Source of the DNA: Flavilitoribacter sp020436695
GTDB taxonomy: Bacteria; Bacteroidota; Bacteroidia; Chitinophagales; Saprospiraceae
Assembly: GCA_041392665.1 (NCBI GenBank)
Contig: JAWKLQ010000010.1
Location: 186,001 to 250,000, forward strand
DNA length: 64,000 nt
Direction: 5' to 3'
The notes beneath the pieces were generated by a model that did not search any database, had not been told where the DNA came from, and worked only from the letters and a program-made list of their open reading frames with translations. The position numbers and the translations under genes were made by a program. The stretch's first letter is position 1. The number at the start of each line of letters is the position of its first letter. This document shows, one piece after another, positions 17,370 through 26,261 of the stretch.

Positions 17370-19571
17370 ATGCGTTGGCATCTATTTTTACTGCTACTTT
17401 TTTGGGGTTTATCTAACTGCCTAATTGCTCAAGACAAAGAAATCGAATCTTTGTGGAAAAGCCTACCGAAAGAACCTAAGTGGGAAACTGATAAACAAAC
17501 AGATTGGCTACTCAATGCCACTCCTTACCAAGCCGGTGTATTCCAAGGCCCACAAAACAACGAGATCGTACTCTCTAACGGCCTGATCCGGCGAACCTTC
17601 CGGCTCAGCCCCAATGCGGCTACAGTGGGCTTCGATAACCTGATCACCGGAGCATCCATTATTCGGGGAGTCAAACCCGAGGCGGAGATCCAACTCAATG
17701 GAAAACCGTATGTGATCGGCGGATTGAAAGGGCAGGCCAACTACGCCTTTCTGCGGCCGGAAGGCCTGGATACGCTAAAGGCAGATCCTGATGCCTGGTA
17801 CTTTACCGGTCTGAAGATCGAATTGCCCGAAGCGCCATTCCTCTGGAAACAGTTGCGTCATCATAATGGAGGCGACTGGCCACCACCCGGAATCCGCCTG
17901 CGAATGGACTATGAGGGAAGTGAAGACTTTCCGGGTCTGATAGTATCGGTCTATTACGAGTTATACGATGGTTTGCCGGTGCTGACCAAGTGGATCAGTC
18001 TACAGAATGAAGGTGATTTCCCGGTCATGCTCAATACTTTCAGTAGCGAAATACTGGCTGCCGTGGAATACGGATCAGCGGTCGAGTCCCGGGAATACAA
18101 TGTACCTCCGCCCAATATTCACGTGGAAACGGACTATGCATTTGCCAGCATGGATGCCCGGGATGCCAATCACCATGTGGTGCATTGGGAAGCAGACCCG
18201 GATTACAAGACCCAGGTGAATTATCTTTTGCAGACGCCCTGTCTGCTCCGGGTATCACCTGAACTTGGTCCGGCACAGCTTATCCAACCTGATGATACCT
18301 TCACTAGTTTTCGCACCTATATTTTGCCCTACGATAGCTACGACCGCGAACGCCAGGGATTGTCCCGTCGCCGTATGTATCGTGTGATCGCTCCCTGGAC
18401 CACAGAAAACCCTTTGATGATGCACGCCCGCTTCGCCGACTGGGAGCGAGTGAAAATCGCTATTGACCAGGCCGCAGAGGTTGGGTTTGAGATGGTGATC
18501 CTCACCTTCGGAAGTGGATTCAATTTGGAGGACGATAGCGAAGCTTATCTGGCCCAGATGAGATCCTATGCAGATTACGCTCGAAGTAAAGGCGTTGAGA
18601 TCGGGGGGTATTCTCTGCTGGCATCCCGCAAGATAGGTGACGGTCAGGATGTGGTGATGCCGGAAGGGCAGACGCCCACTTTTGGTAATTCTCCCTGTCT
18701 AGGTAGTAAATGGGGGCAGGAATATTTCGAGAAACTCTATAATTTTTATCAAAAGACAGGCTTCACTTTATTGGAACATGACGGCTCTTATCCCGGAGAC
18801 GTATGCACTTCTACCGACCATCCCGGACATCGGGGATACGAAGATTCCCGCTGGACACAATATCAGACCATTGCACAATTCTACCAGTGGTGCCGGGCGC
18901 AGGGGATCTATCTGAATATCCCGGATTATTATTACCTGACCGGTGGAAATAAATGTGCAATGGGCTACCGTGAAGTGAACTGGAGCCTGCCTCGGGATCA
19001 GCAATTGCTCCATACCCGGCAAAATATCTACGACGGCACCTGGACCAAGCTCGCCACCATGGGCTGGATGTTTGTGCCGTTGACCGAATATCACGGTGGA
19101 GGAGCCGCTGCAACCATCGAACCGCTGGGTGAACATCTGACGCATTACCAGAATATGATCATGTCCAATCTGGGAGCCGGCGTGCAGGCCTGCTACCGCG
19201 GGCCACGTCTGTACGATACAGAGGATACCAAAAACATGGTTAAAACGGCGGTAGACTGGTTTAAGCAACACCGCGAAGTGTTGGAAGGAGATCTGATCCA
19301 CCTACGGCGTGCCGATGGCCGGGATCTGGATTACTGGCTGATGGTCAATCCAGGAGGTAAGGAAAAGGGGGCGTTGATGGTTTTCAATCCTCTGGAAGAA
19401 AACCGAAGCAAAACGATTAAAGTACCACTGTATTATACTGGGTTAACTGATGAAGTGAAAGTGTTCCGGGATGAGTTCCAGATCGACGAACTCGAACTGG
19501 CCCGGGATTATAATGTAGATCTGGACGTAGAGGTAGATGCCGGAGGCTTCGCAGTTTACTTTTTTGAATGA
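17370..19571 (+). CDS. Secreted glycoside hydrolase, alpha-galactosidase-like (clan D type)
   Basis: The 733-residue protein has a signal peptide (1-20, cleavage after CLIA). Residues about 55-330 are a beta-sandwich domain (NEIVLSNGLIRRTFRL, YYELYDGLPVLTKWISL), and about 345-640 look like a TIM barrel with FADWERVKIAIDQAAEVGFEMV, VEIGGYSLLAS, TLLEHDGSYPGD and YYLTGGNKCAMGYRE. This order resembles GH36-like alpha-galactosidases; Asp471 in LLEHDG is my candidate nucleophile. A short C-terminal beta domain closes the protein. It lies between two sulfatases and probably removes sugar units exposed by desulfation. The exact GH family and linkage are uncertain; another clan-D or related family is possible. 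Confidence 0.7.
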   Translation: MRWHLFLLLLFWGLSNCLIAQDKEIESLWKSLPKEPKWETDKQTDWLLNATPYQAGVFQGPQNNEIVLSNGLIRRTFRLSPNAATVGFDNLITGASIIRGVKPEAEIQLNGKPYVIGGLKGQANYAFLRPEGLDTLKADPDAWYFTGLKIELPEAPFLWKQLRHHNGGDWPPPGIRLRMDYEGSEDFPGLIVSVYYELYDGLPVLTKWISLQNEGDFPVMLNTFSSEILAAVEYGSAVESREYNVPPPNIHVETDYAFASMDARDANHHVVHWEADPDYKTQVNYLLQTPCLLRVSPELGPAQLIQPDDTFTSFRTYILPYDSYDRERQGLSRRRMYRVIAPWTTENPLMMHARFADWERVKIAIDQAAEVGFEMVILTFGSGFNLEDDSEAYLAQMRSYADYARSKGVEIGGYSLLASRKIGDGQDVVMPEGQTPTFGNSPCLGSKWGQEYFEKLYNFYQKTGFTLLEHDGSYPGDVCTSTDHPGHRGYEDSRWTQYQTIAQFYQWCRAQGIYLNIPDYYYLTGGNKCAMGYREVNWSLPRDQQLLHTRQNIYDGTWTKLATMGWMFVPLTEYHGGGAAATIEPLGEHLTHYQNMIMSNLGAGVQACYRGPRLYDTEDTKNMVKTAVDWFKQHREVLEGDLIHLRRADGRDLDYWLMVNPGGKEKGALMVFNPLEENRSKTIKVPLYYTGLTDEVKVFRDEFQIDELELARDYNVDLDVEVDAGGFAVYFFE

Positions 19572-19646
19572 GGGATATGAATTATTAATTATCCTGGATT
19601 TTTAAATGGTGATATAAGTGATTCATAATCGGAGTTTAATTAATCC

Positions 19647-19823
19647 AAGTTGTCAGTTATCAGTAAACAGTGGTCAGTTGTGATCGGCAAAGCTAAAATT
19701 GAGCCGATTAACGCGAAATCGACAGGATCGAAGCCCTCATTTCCCTGAAATCCGGGCTTATACCGTCGATCTTTAGCACTGGTATCACTAACTGACGACT
19801 GACAACTGGGTAACTGACAACTT
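19647..19823. repeat. 177-bp MITE-like element, copy 1
   Basis: The ends are a perfect 13-bp inverted repeat, AAGTTGTCAGTTA (19647-19659) and its complement (19811-19823). The interior holds GATCGAAGCC-TCATTT and ATCTTTAGCAC, which recur in the same order and spacing in the element at 24784-24958. It carries no gene. It lies in the 324-base gap between the hydrolase and a convergent methyltransferase gene. Confidence 0.6.
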
Positions 19824-19843
19824 AAGTTAATTAGAGGATAGAT

Positions 19844-19877
19844 AGTTGCCGGTTGATCAGTTGACAAACCGGCAACT
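19844..19877 (-). terminator. Hairpin 3' of the methyltransferase gene
   Basis: AGTTGCCGGTT (19844-19854) pairs with AACCGGCAACT (19867-19877), an 11-bp perfect stem with a 12-base loop, 18 bases past the stop of the minus-strand methyltransferase. It is probably a terminator, though no strong T run follows on that strand. Confidence 0.4.
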
Positions 19878-19895
19878 GTCAACCGGCAGCACCAT

Positions 19896-20684
19896 TCAAC
19901 ATTTAACCGCCCACATCACCCGTGTCTCATAAGGCAGGTGGATCAATCCACCATGATCTTCCACGGCTTGTCTGATCTGTTGAAATAAGGTGGACTTGAC
20001 CGGTTCGGGGAGATTATGCTGATAAGAAAACGTATTTAAAAGTCGGAGATAATCATCGGAAGATAAAGTGTGGATATGCCGGTGGGAGTATAGCTGTAAC
20101 GGTCCGAAAAGTGGGCATTCGGCAAATTCATCTTCCACGTTGCCGCTTTGCTTTTCCAGCGAAATATATTGCTTAGTGATATCCGGCGGGATCACCTTTT
20201 CATAGACCCGGTCGAGCGCCTGCCGGAGTGATCCTTCCTGCTCCCGGTGTTTGCTGACGTTGTTGATGATGAACAGCTGACCTCCTTCGCGGAGTAACTC
20301 TGCGGTCTTGGTGAAGCGTAAATCAGCATCGAGCCAGTGGAAAGAAGTGGCGGCCAGGATGGTGTCAAAACTGCCCGGTGTTGCCTGAAATTCTTCGAAG
20401 GGAGTAACGGTAAAAGTGGTGCGATGGTGTCCGCTGCAGTGTTTGCGAGCCAGGCTGACCAGTTGTTCTCCGATATCGATAGCGTGAATTTGGAAGTTGT
20501 ATTTACTTAAATTTCGAGTTAATTGTCCGGTACCACAACCAATCTCCAGGATACGGGTTTCCGCCTGCCAGTTTCCTGTTTGTGCCAGATAGGTGCAGAG
20601 TTCATCCGGATACAGTGGCCGTACGGCATCATAATCGCCGGCGATCTGGTCGAAGGTTTGTTTGCCTTTGTTGTTTAACAGCAT
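19896..20684 (-). CDS. Class I SAM-dependent methyltransferase (UbiE/TAM-like)
   Basis: The 262-residue protein has an early FDQIAGDYDAVRPLYP segment, motif I RILEIGCGTGQLTRNL (about 43-58), an acidic motif II residue in IHAIDIGEQ, and DTILAATSFHWLD, the last being typical of trans-aconitate-methyltransferase-like enzymes. It should methylate a small molecule in the cytosol. It is transcribed toward the hydrolase gene and divergent from the third sulfatase. The substrate cannot be predicted. Confidence 0.88.
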   Translation of the reverse strand: MLLNNKGKQTFDQIAGDYDAVRPLYPDELCTYLAQTGNWQAETRILEIGCGTGQLTRNLSKYNFQIHAIDIGEQLVSLARKHCSGHHRTTFTVTPFEEFQATPGSFDTILAATSFHWLDADLRFTKTAELLREGGQLFIINNVSKHREQEGSLRQALDRVYEKVIPPDITKQYISLEKQSGNVEDEFAECPLFGPLQLYSHRHIHTLSSDDYLRLLNTFSYQHNLPEPVKSTLFQQIRQAVEDHGGLIHLPYETRVMWAVKC

Positions 20685-20781
20685 AGAGGTGATTTTAGAT
20701 GGTTATCACAAGAGCGAAGAGAATTTGTAACTTTATAGTTCCGAACAAATGGGAAAAACTAATCAACTACTTACTTAATCT

Positions 20782-22371
20782 ATGTGCAACCTATTGTATC
20801 CTGTACAATCGTCTTTCAACAGAAACCTTACTTTGATCTTCTGCCTGGGCGTATCCTTGATGGCCGTATCGTGTTCGTCGAATAATGAGTCGCAGCCTGA
20901 CGCCGAGGCATCTACTCGTCCCAATATCATCTTCATCATGACGGATGACCACGGTTATCAGGCCATGAGTGCTTATGATGATACCTATATTCAAACACCC
21001 AATCTGGATCGTATCGCCCGCGAAGGAGTGCTATTTCGCAACAGCTTTGTCAGCAATTCCATTTGTGCCCCCAGTCGGGCCGTACTGCTCACCGGAAAGC
21101 ACAGCCACCTCAACGGTCAGATCGACAATTTCACCCGTTTCGACAGTTCACAGGCTACTTTCCCCAAATACCTACAGGCCGCCGGTTATCAGACCGCTCT
21201 GATCGGAAAATGGCACCTGAAAAGCCAGCCTACCGGGTTTGATAGCTGGGAAGTACTGATCGGACAAGGGAATTATTATAACACTGATTTTATTGAGAAC
21301 GGTGAGCGGAAACCATCGCACGGCTACGTGACGGATGTGATCACCGATAAGAGTATCGACTGGCTGAAACAACGTCGGGAAGACCAGCCTTTCTGTTTGT
21401 TGGTGCATCATAAAGCCACCCACCGCATCTGGATGCCGGATACCGCTCTGCTGCACGATTTTGCCGGCGTGGAATTCCCGGTACCGGATAATTTCTTTGA
21501 TGCCTATGAGGGCAGAGAAGCGGCCACGAATCACATGATGGGCATTTATAAGGATATGGATCTGGTATATGATCTGAAAATGAAAGATAAAGAGGGAAAA
21601 CTGAACACCAAATACCGGAAAGCTTACGAAAACCGTATGTATAGTCGTATGGACGATGAGCAACGGGCGGCCTGGGATGCTTATTATGACCCCATCATCG
21701 AAGAATTTATGGCGGCAGGCCTGGAAGGTAAAGAACTGGCCCTTTGGAAATACCAGCGCTATATGCAGGATTATCTGAAATGTGTACGTTCGGTCGACAA
21801 TAATGTAGGGCGTCTATTGGATTACCTGGATGAAAGCGGTCTGGCCGAGAATACCCTCATAGTGTATACTTCCGATCAGGGGTTTTACTTGGGAGAACAC
21901 GGTTGGTTTGATAAACGCTATATGTACGAAGAATCACTGCGCACACCCCTGGCTATGCGTTTTCCCAAGAGTATGCACCTTCAGGGCGCAACCGATGCGC
22001 TGGTACAAAACATTGATTATGCTCCCACCTTCATGGATCTGGCCGGACTGGATATTCCGGAGGATATGCAGGGACAGTCTGTCATCCCATTATTGCAGGG
22101 GGACAGTACCAACTGGCGGCAGGCGGTGTATTACCACTACTATGAATACCCGAATGAACACGGTGTAAATAAACATTTCGGAGTCCGCACGGATCGCTAC
22201 AAACTGATCCACTTCTATGAGGACATCGATACCTGGGAATTGTATGACCTGCAATCCGACCCGCACGAGATGAACAATCTCTACGGCTTGCCCGAGTACG
22301 AAACCGTAACAACGGAGCTTAAAAATCAGCTAAAGGAATTACAGGAAAAATACGGGGTTGACAGGATGTAA
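20782..22371 (+). CDS. Lipoprotein S1-family sulfatase, glucosamine-6-sulfatase-like
   Basis: The 529-residue protein has a lipoprotein signal with lipobox MAVSC (Cys31). The core shows MTDDHGY (Asp55-Asp56), the formylglycine motif CAPSR (Cys95), IGKWHL and the late YTSDQGFYLGEHGW segment. The Cys-Ala-Pro-Ser-Arg form and the FYLGEHGWFDKR stretch are usual in N-acetylglucosamine-6-sulfatase and mucin- or heparan-active sulfatases. An inserted lysine-rich helical region at about 255-320 also fits that group. It is 98 bases from the divergent methyltransferase start. It is the third sulfatase of the window and likely acts with the hydrolase at 17370. Confidence 0.92.
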   Translation: MCNLLYPVQSSFNRNLTLIFCLGVSLMAVSCSSNNESQPDAEASTRPNIIFIMTDDHGYQAMSAYDDTYIQTPNLDRIAREGVLFRNSFVSNSICAPSRAVLLTGKHSHLNGQIDNFTRFDSSQATFPKYLQAAGYQTALIGKWHLKSQPTGFDSWEVLIGQGNYYNTDFIENGERKPSHGYVTDVITDKSIDWLKQRREDQPFCLLVHHKATHRIWMPDTALLHDFAGVEFPVPDNFFDAYEGREAATNHMMGIYKDMDLVYDLKMKDKEGKLNTKYRKAYENRMYSRMDDEQRAAWDAYYDPIIEEFMAAGLEGKELALWKYQRYMQDYLKCVRSVDNNVGRLLDYLDESGLAENTLIVYTSDQGFYLGEHGWFDKRYMYEESLRTPLAMRFPKSMHLQGATDALVQNIDYAPTFMDLAGLDIPEDMQGQSVIPLLQGDSTNWRQAVYYHYYEYPNEHGVNKHFGVRTDRYKLIHFYEDIDTWELYDLQSDPHEMNNLYGLPEYETVTTELKNQLKELQEKYGVDRM

Positions 22372-22925
22372 AACTCACTTGCTCTCGGTCTCATTCACTC
22401 ACCTCTAAAAAACCGGGGCAGAGAGCAAATGTCTCCATCAGGAGACATTGCTCCCCGTTCATTTCCGAAATAAGTGTGGCGTGTGTTGGCGACTAATGCA
22501 CGGAGGTAAATCGTAAACTGACCGGTGTTCAGAATTTGAACTAATTGAGTTTAATGCTAAATGGTGAGTTCATACTACGCCTGGGGAAAGTAATCTACTG
22601 GGTGGGGGGTTAGCAAGGATGCTACATCTCATTTTCAGGAGGTGTACCAGGTCTGGAGTAAAAATGAGATACGGGGTCGCAAAAAAATGGGCTTAGGTGT
22701 TTATAACCGGAAGTTAGCTTTAATTTTAAGGATTTTATCTATGTTGAAAGATAAAAAAAGCAGGAGGACCATTCCCCTGTTAATAGTTGTCCCCCTACTT
22801 TCAATAATTGTCCGAAACGAAAAATCGCTTCGATTTCAACAGTCCCTATATCTTGAGGCCGGTATTAAATTGTTCGGCCATTTTAGCTTGTAGTATTATG
22901 ATTTGAAGTGCGAAGAAAAGGTTAC
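22372..22925. other. Gap with terminator hairpin; no convincing gene
   Basis: After the sulfatase stop a hairpin lies at 22414-22454: AATGTCTCC (22428-22436), a 4-base loop, GGAGACATT (22441-22449), extended by GAGC/GCTC and GGGG/CCCC with small bulges. It fits a terminator. An 83-codon frame at 22642-22893 is basic and featureless, and I do not call it a gene. Confidence 0.45.
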
Positions 22926-23270
22926 CTACAGTCGCTGAAAAAATTTTAAAAAAGCCGCTTTACGACTTCTACTCAGTGGGAGGGTCATCCCATTGCTCAA
23001 CTGAATACTTGCGTTTTCGCCATTTCTTAAACTTTCCACAAAAGAAAGGTTGACACTATAAGAATGGTGAATACGTACAAACCACTCAGTGCCGAGGATC
23101 TCCATGGCCGATTTCAGTTTTTTACTGATCCTGGTCTGACGGCCATCTCCGAGATACACATCGGTATAACTTCCTTTCGCTTCCAGAAACGCAATCTCCT
23201 CTTTTCTCACAAAATGCTGTTCTCCGTTGATGGGCAGCAGTATTTTTGGATAGAGGGATTTTGTCGCCAT
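22926..23270 (-). CDS. Stand-alone LytTR DNA-binding protein
   Basis: The 114-residue product is essentially one LytTR domain: IAFLEAKGSYTDVYLGDG, then ISKKLKSAMEILG, WFVRIHHSYSVNLSFVESL and MTLPLSRSRKAAFLKFF. LytTR domains bind direct repeats in promoters and normally sit behind a response-regulator receiver; here the receiver is absent, and the short N-terminal arm (about 15 residues) cannot hold one. Stand-alone LytTR proteins are common in Bacteroidota and may respond to abundance or to a partner. No kinase or membrane partner gene is adjacent. The 463 bases upstream are AT-rich. Confidence 0.85.
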   Translation of the reverse strand: MATKSLYPKILLPINGEQHFVRKEEIAFLEAKGSYTDVYLGDGRQTRISKKLKSAMEILGTEWFVRIHHSYSVNLSFVESLRNGENASIQLSNGMTLPLSRSRKAAFLKFFQRL

Positions 23271-23733
23271 GATTGTAGGTCCTTAATGGTTAACGGATCT
23301 TCTAAAAAGATCTCTTTGTTTCATATGCTCCGCAAGATATTCCATATTCGGCCTGGTTTTTAGGACAAATACAAGGTGTTGTCTGAAAAAAAAACTTTAA
23401 AAAAAAACTTAAGAAGTTGAATATTATCTTTTTGTGCGTGAAATTTAGCTGATAAAAAATGTTAGCTATGGTAATAAGTGACGAAAGAGAGGGTAAGTTT
23501 TTTTCAGAATTTGTCGGATAGGTCCACAACTTGTTACAGATGTTTTACATCTGCTCTGTTTTAATGGCTCCTGGTATTTCAAAGAACTTATGATCAAATA
23601 TCTAAATAGAAAGAGAAAACCATCTGGACAAATCTTGCATAAATCTGGATTATTTTTGCATCCCGGTAATTTTGCCTTATCGTACAACATTTTATCACTT
23701 TGACGACCAACTGTTGACTGGCAGTTGGACGGA
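23271..23733. other. AT-rich gap upstream of the LytTR gene
   Basis: The gap is low in GC, with two A tracts at about 23385-23411, and holds no believable open frame. On the minus strand it is the leader or promoter region of the LytTR gene. Confidence 0.3.
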
Positions 23734-24252
23734 CTATCTTTTTTCAGCCTGTGCCAGATAGATCCAGTCGTGTCCGTAGGCAGAAGGTATGCGGGCCAGT
23801 TCTTTGGGCTCTGAGAGCGACACAGCTGCGGAAAGCTGAACAAATTTTTGCAAAGGCACCGGGTAGGGGACCCAGGGAGTGAGTGGCCGGGATGTTTCGT
23901 ATTCGATCAGCACAAACCAGCCGCCGGGTTTCAGAAATTCCAGTAGTTGATCCAATACGTTTACCGGGGCCTGAGCATAATGCAAAGTGTTGGCCATCAG
24001 GATACCGTCAAGAACCGGCAGGGTATAGGGACGATTAAAGTCCAGTTCTTCCACAATTAACTTACTGGATGCTAAATGGAGTCCGTAGAGCATGTGCGGA
24101 TTTTTATCGGCAGCGTAGATCGTACTGCCGGGTTCCAGCAAATGGTCCAATGCCTGGGTAAAGATGCCGGTACCGGCGCCGATGTCGGCCCAAATCCCTT
24201 GGGCAGGAGGGATGGCCGGGCGAATGAAATCGATTGCGGTATGAAGATCCAT
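23734..24252 (-). CDS. Small class I SAM-dependent methyltransferase
   Basis: The 172-residue protein shows motif I GIWADIGAGTGIFTQAL (about 19-35), the acidic residue in IYAADKNPHML, and LDGILMANTLHYAQ plus LKPGGWFVLIEYE, the post-motif strands of the fold. It is short for the family, with almost no C-terminal cap, so a small or planar substrate is likely. The next gene on this strand, the LytTR protein, is 463 bases on, so an operon is doubtful. It is divergent from bS21. Confidence 0.85.
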   Translation of the reverse strand: MDLHTAIDFIRPAIPPAQGIWADIGAGTGIFTQALDHLLEPGSTIYAADKNPHMLYGLHLASSKLIVEELDFNRPYTLPVLDGILMANTLHYAQAPVNVLDQLLEFLKPGGWFVLIEYETSRPLTPWVPYPVPLQKFVQLSAAVSLSEPKELARIPSAYGHDWIYLAQAEKR

Positions 24253-24426
24253 ATTGGCTGGTGAGTGATGTACATTATAAATATGTAGAGATGAACAGTA
24301 CGGCGTTTGCTTAAGTTGCGGTATGGTTCGCAGACCAATCTTTTTTCTCAGATCGTAACAAAATTACACCCCACATTTGCTGGAGAAAAAAATAAAAAGA
24401 TACTTCCTAATTTCGCTGATAGACCT

Positions 24427-24434
24427 TATCTTTG
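24427..24434 (+). promoter_or_regulatory. Bacteroidota -7 box of rpsU
   Basis: TATCTTTG matches the TAnnTTTG consensus exactly and lies 21 bases before the bS21 start codon, leaving a very short leader. No exact TTTG -33 box is seen at the expected spacing. Confidence 0.6.
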
Positions 24435-24455
24435 CGTCCGCAAAAAAATAGAATT

Positions 24456-24650
24456 ATGCTAATTATCGAAGTAAAAGAAAGCGAGAATATCGATCGCGCG
24501 TTGAAGCGCTACAAGCGTAAAGTGCAGCAAACCAAGATCTTGCGTGAACTGCGTGACCGCAAAGAGTTCAAAAAACCTTCTGTACAACGTCGCAACCAGA
24601 TCTTGAAAGCAATCTATAAAGAGAAGAAAGGCCGCGATATGAGCTTTTAA
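24456..24650 (+). CDS. rpsU: Small ribosomal subunit protein bS21
   Basis: The 64-residue basic protein reads MLIIEVKESENIDRALKRY and continues with KYKRK-like and KPSVQRRNQILKAIY-like stretches that are characteristic of bS21. It sits near the 3' end of 16S rRNA on the 30S platform and affects initiation. ATG 24456 gives the canonical N-terminus; an earlier TTG frame only adds leader sequence. The leader is A-rich and has no Shine-Dalgarno. The gene is monocistronic, with the TATCTTTG box just upstream. Confidence 0.97.
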   Translation: MLIIEVKESENIDRALKRYKRKVQQTKILRELRDRKEFKKPSVQRRNQILKAIYKEKKGRDMSF

Positions 24651-24783
24651 TTGCACTTTTCTTTTTATTTTGCTGCTAACATATACCTTAGCCTGCCAGT
24701 TGAATGGTGGGCTATTCTTATTTCTATCCATCCCAATTGCCGATCTTCTGCGGCACTCCAATGAAAGCTAAGTTGATTAGTTA

Positions 24784-24958
24784 AAGTCGTCAGTCGCTGG
24801 TCGATAGTCGTCAGTTATCCAGATCTTACTGAAAGATGGAGCGAAGAGACCAAATCACAGAGATCGAAGCCTTCATTTCATAGTAATACGGGGCATTTTC
24901 TCCATCTTTAGCACCGACTTGATCGACTTACGACTAACGACTGCCTGACTAACGACTT
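24784..24958. repeat. 175-bp MITE-like element, copy 2
   Basis: The ends are AAGTCGTCAGTC and a near complement (11 of 12 bases) at 24947-24958. Inside, AAAGATGGAG and CTCCATCTTT form a perfect 10-bp nested inverted repeat around GATCGAAGCCTTCATTT. The core and length agree with the element at 19647-19823. It occupies most of the 382-base gap after rpsU; the rest of the gap shows nothing. Confidence 0.6.
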
Positions 24959-25032
24959 ATAATTATACCATAAATTCCCGACGGTTTACTACATTGCGAC
25001 GGGATCACCACTGATAAAACCGACCAATTACA

Positions 25033-26250
25033 ATGAACGCCAAGATCTTTTTTCAGCTAGCCATTATGATGTTTATCCAGTTTTTCCTGTGGGGAAGCTG
25101 GTATACAACCATTGCTGTATACATGACCAATGTGGGGATGGAGACCCTGACGCACTGGCCATATACCGTCAACCCGATTGCCGCCATTGTAGCTCCTTTT
25201 TTCCTGGGACTGGTGGCCGACCGCTATTTTGCTACGGAAAAAGTACTGGCTGTATTGCACCTGCTGGGGGGCATTATTATGTTGATCGTTCCGCAGACGA
25301 CCGGGACGCCCTTCCTGTTCATTACGCTTTTGCTACTTTACAATCTCTGTTTCATGCCCACTTTGGGGCTGTCCAACACCCTGGCTTTCCACAATATAGA
25401 AGATCAGGAAAAGCAATTTCCGCTGATCCGTGTTTTTGGTACGATTGGCTGGATCGTTGCAGGATTATTTGTGAGCTTCGTGCTGAGCCGGTATTCCGGC
25501 GACCAGTTGGCGGAAGCTACTGCCTTGCCTATCTATACTACGGGTATTGCCAGTATAATATTGGGCATTTATAGTTTTACTCTGCCTCACACGCCGCCAC
25601 AGGGAGCCGGCCAGCAAGTATCGGTCAGAACCATTCTTGGCCTCGATGCACTCAAACAACTGGGTAGTCGCTCCTTTTATATTTTCATTATCAGCTCTAT
25701 GCTGATCTGTATTCCATTAGCGGCTTATTACAATTTCACGCAGTTGTTTTTAGGAGCTACCGGCTTTGAGAATATTGCAGCTACCCAGACACTGGGGCAG
25801 GCTTCCGAAGTGATCTTCATGCTCCTGATCCCATTCTTTTTCCGCCGTTTCGGGGTAAAATGGATGCTGATTATCGGTATGGGAGCCTGGGCCGTTCGCT
25901 ACGGGCTTTTCGCTCTGGGCGCACCCGAGTCAGTGAGTTGGATGGTCCTGTTGGGGATTGCACTCCACGGTATCTGCTACGACTTCTTCTTCGTCACCGG
26001 TCAGATCTATGTGGATAAAAAATCCACGCCGGCTATTCGCGGACAGGCACAGGGATTTCTTGTACTGGTAACTTATGGTATAGGCATGTTCATCGGTGCT
26101 CAGGTAGCCGGTGCAGTCTTTAACAGCTTCCTGGGTGAAGCTTCTGCCCTGACCCTGCTGCAATGGAAATCTTTCTGGTTGATTCCTGCGGCCTTTGCCG
26201 TTGCGGTAATGGTATTCTTCGGTATTGCTTTTCGGGAAAAGAAGGTCTAA
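25033..26250 (+). CDS. MFS nucleoside:H+ symporter (NupG/XapB-like)
   Basis: The 405-residue membrane protein begins AIMMFIQFFLWGSWYTT, a hallmark of the nucleoside:H+ symporter branch of the major facilitator superfamily, and has about twelve hydrophobic segments with the central loop near residues 195-210. TM1 FLWGSWY and the late IYVDKK segment are conserved in NupG and XapB. It should import nucleosides across the inner membrane by proton symport. Bacteroidota relatives often sit beside nucleoside hydrolase genes; here it stands alone. A 19-bp perfect palindrome follows the stop. Confidence 0.88.
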   Translation: MNAKIFFQLAIMMFIQFFLWGSWYTTIAVYMTNVGMETLTHWPYTVNPIAAIVAPFFLGLVADRYFATEKVLAVLHLLGGIIMLIVPQTTGTPFLFITLLLLYNLCFMPTLGLSNTLAFHNIEDQEKQFPLIRVFGTIGWIVAGLFVSFVLSRYSGDQLAEATALPIYTTGIASIILGIYSFTLPHTPPQGAGQQVSVRTILGLDALKQLGSRSFYIFIISSMLICIPLAAYYNFTQLFLGATGFENIAATQTLGQASEVIFMLLIPFFFRRFGVKWMLIIGMGAWAVRYGLFALGAPESVSWMVLLGIALHGICYDFFFVTGQIYVDKKSTPAIRGQAQGFLVLVTYGIGMFIGAQVAGAVFNSFLGEASALTLLQWKSFWLIPAAFAVAVMVFFGIAFREKKV

Positions 26251-26261
26251 TGTTATAATGC

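Noticed and set aside
22642..22893. 83-codon plus-strand frame in the gap after the third sulfatase
   Set aside because: It is basic and low in complexity, with no motif or RBS, and composition suggests spacer.
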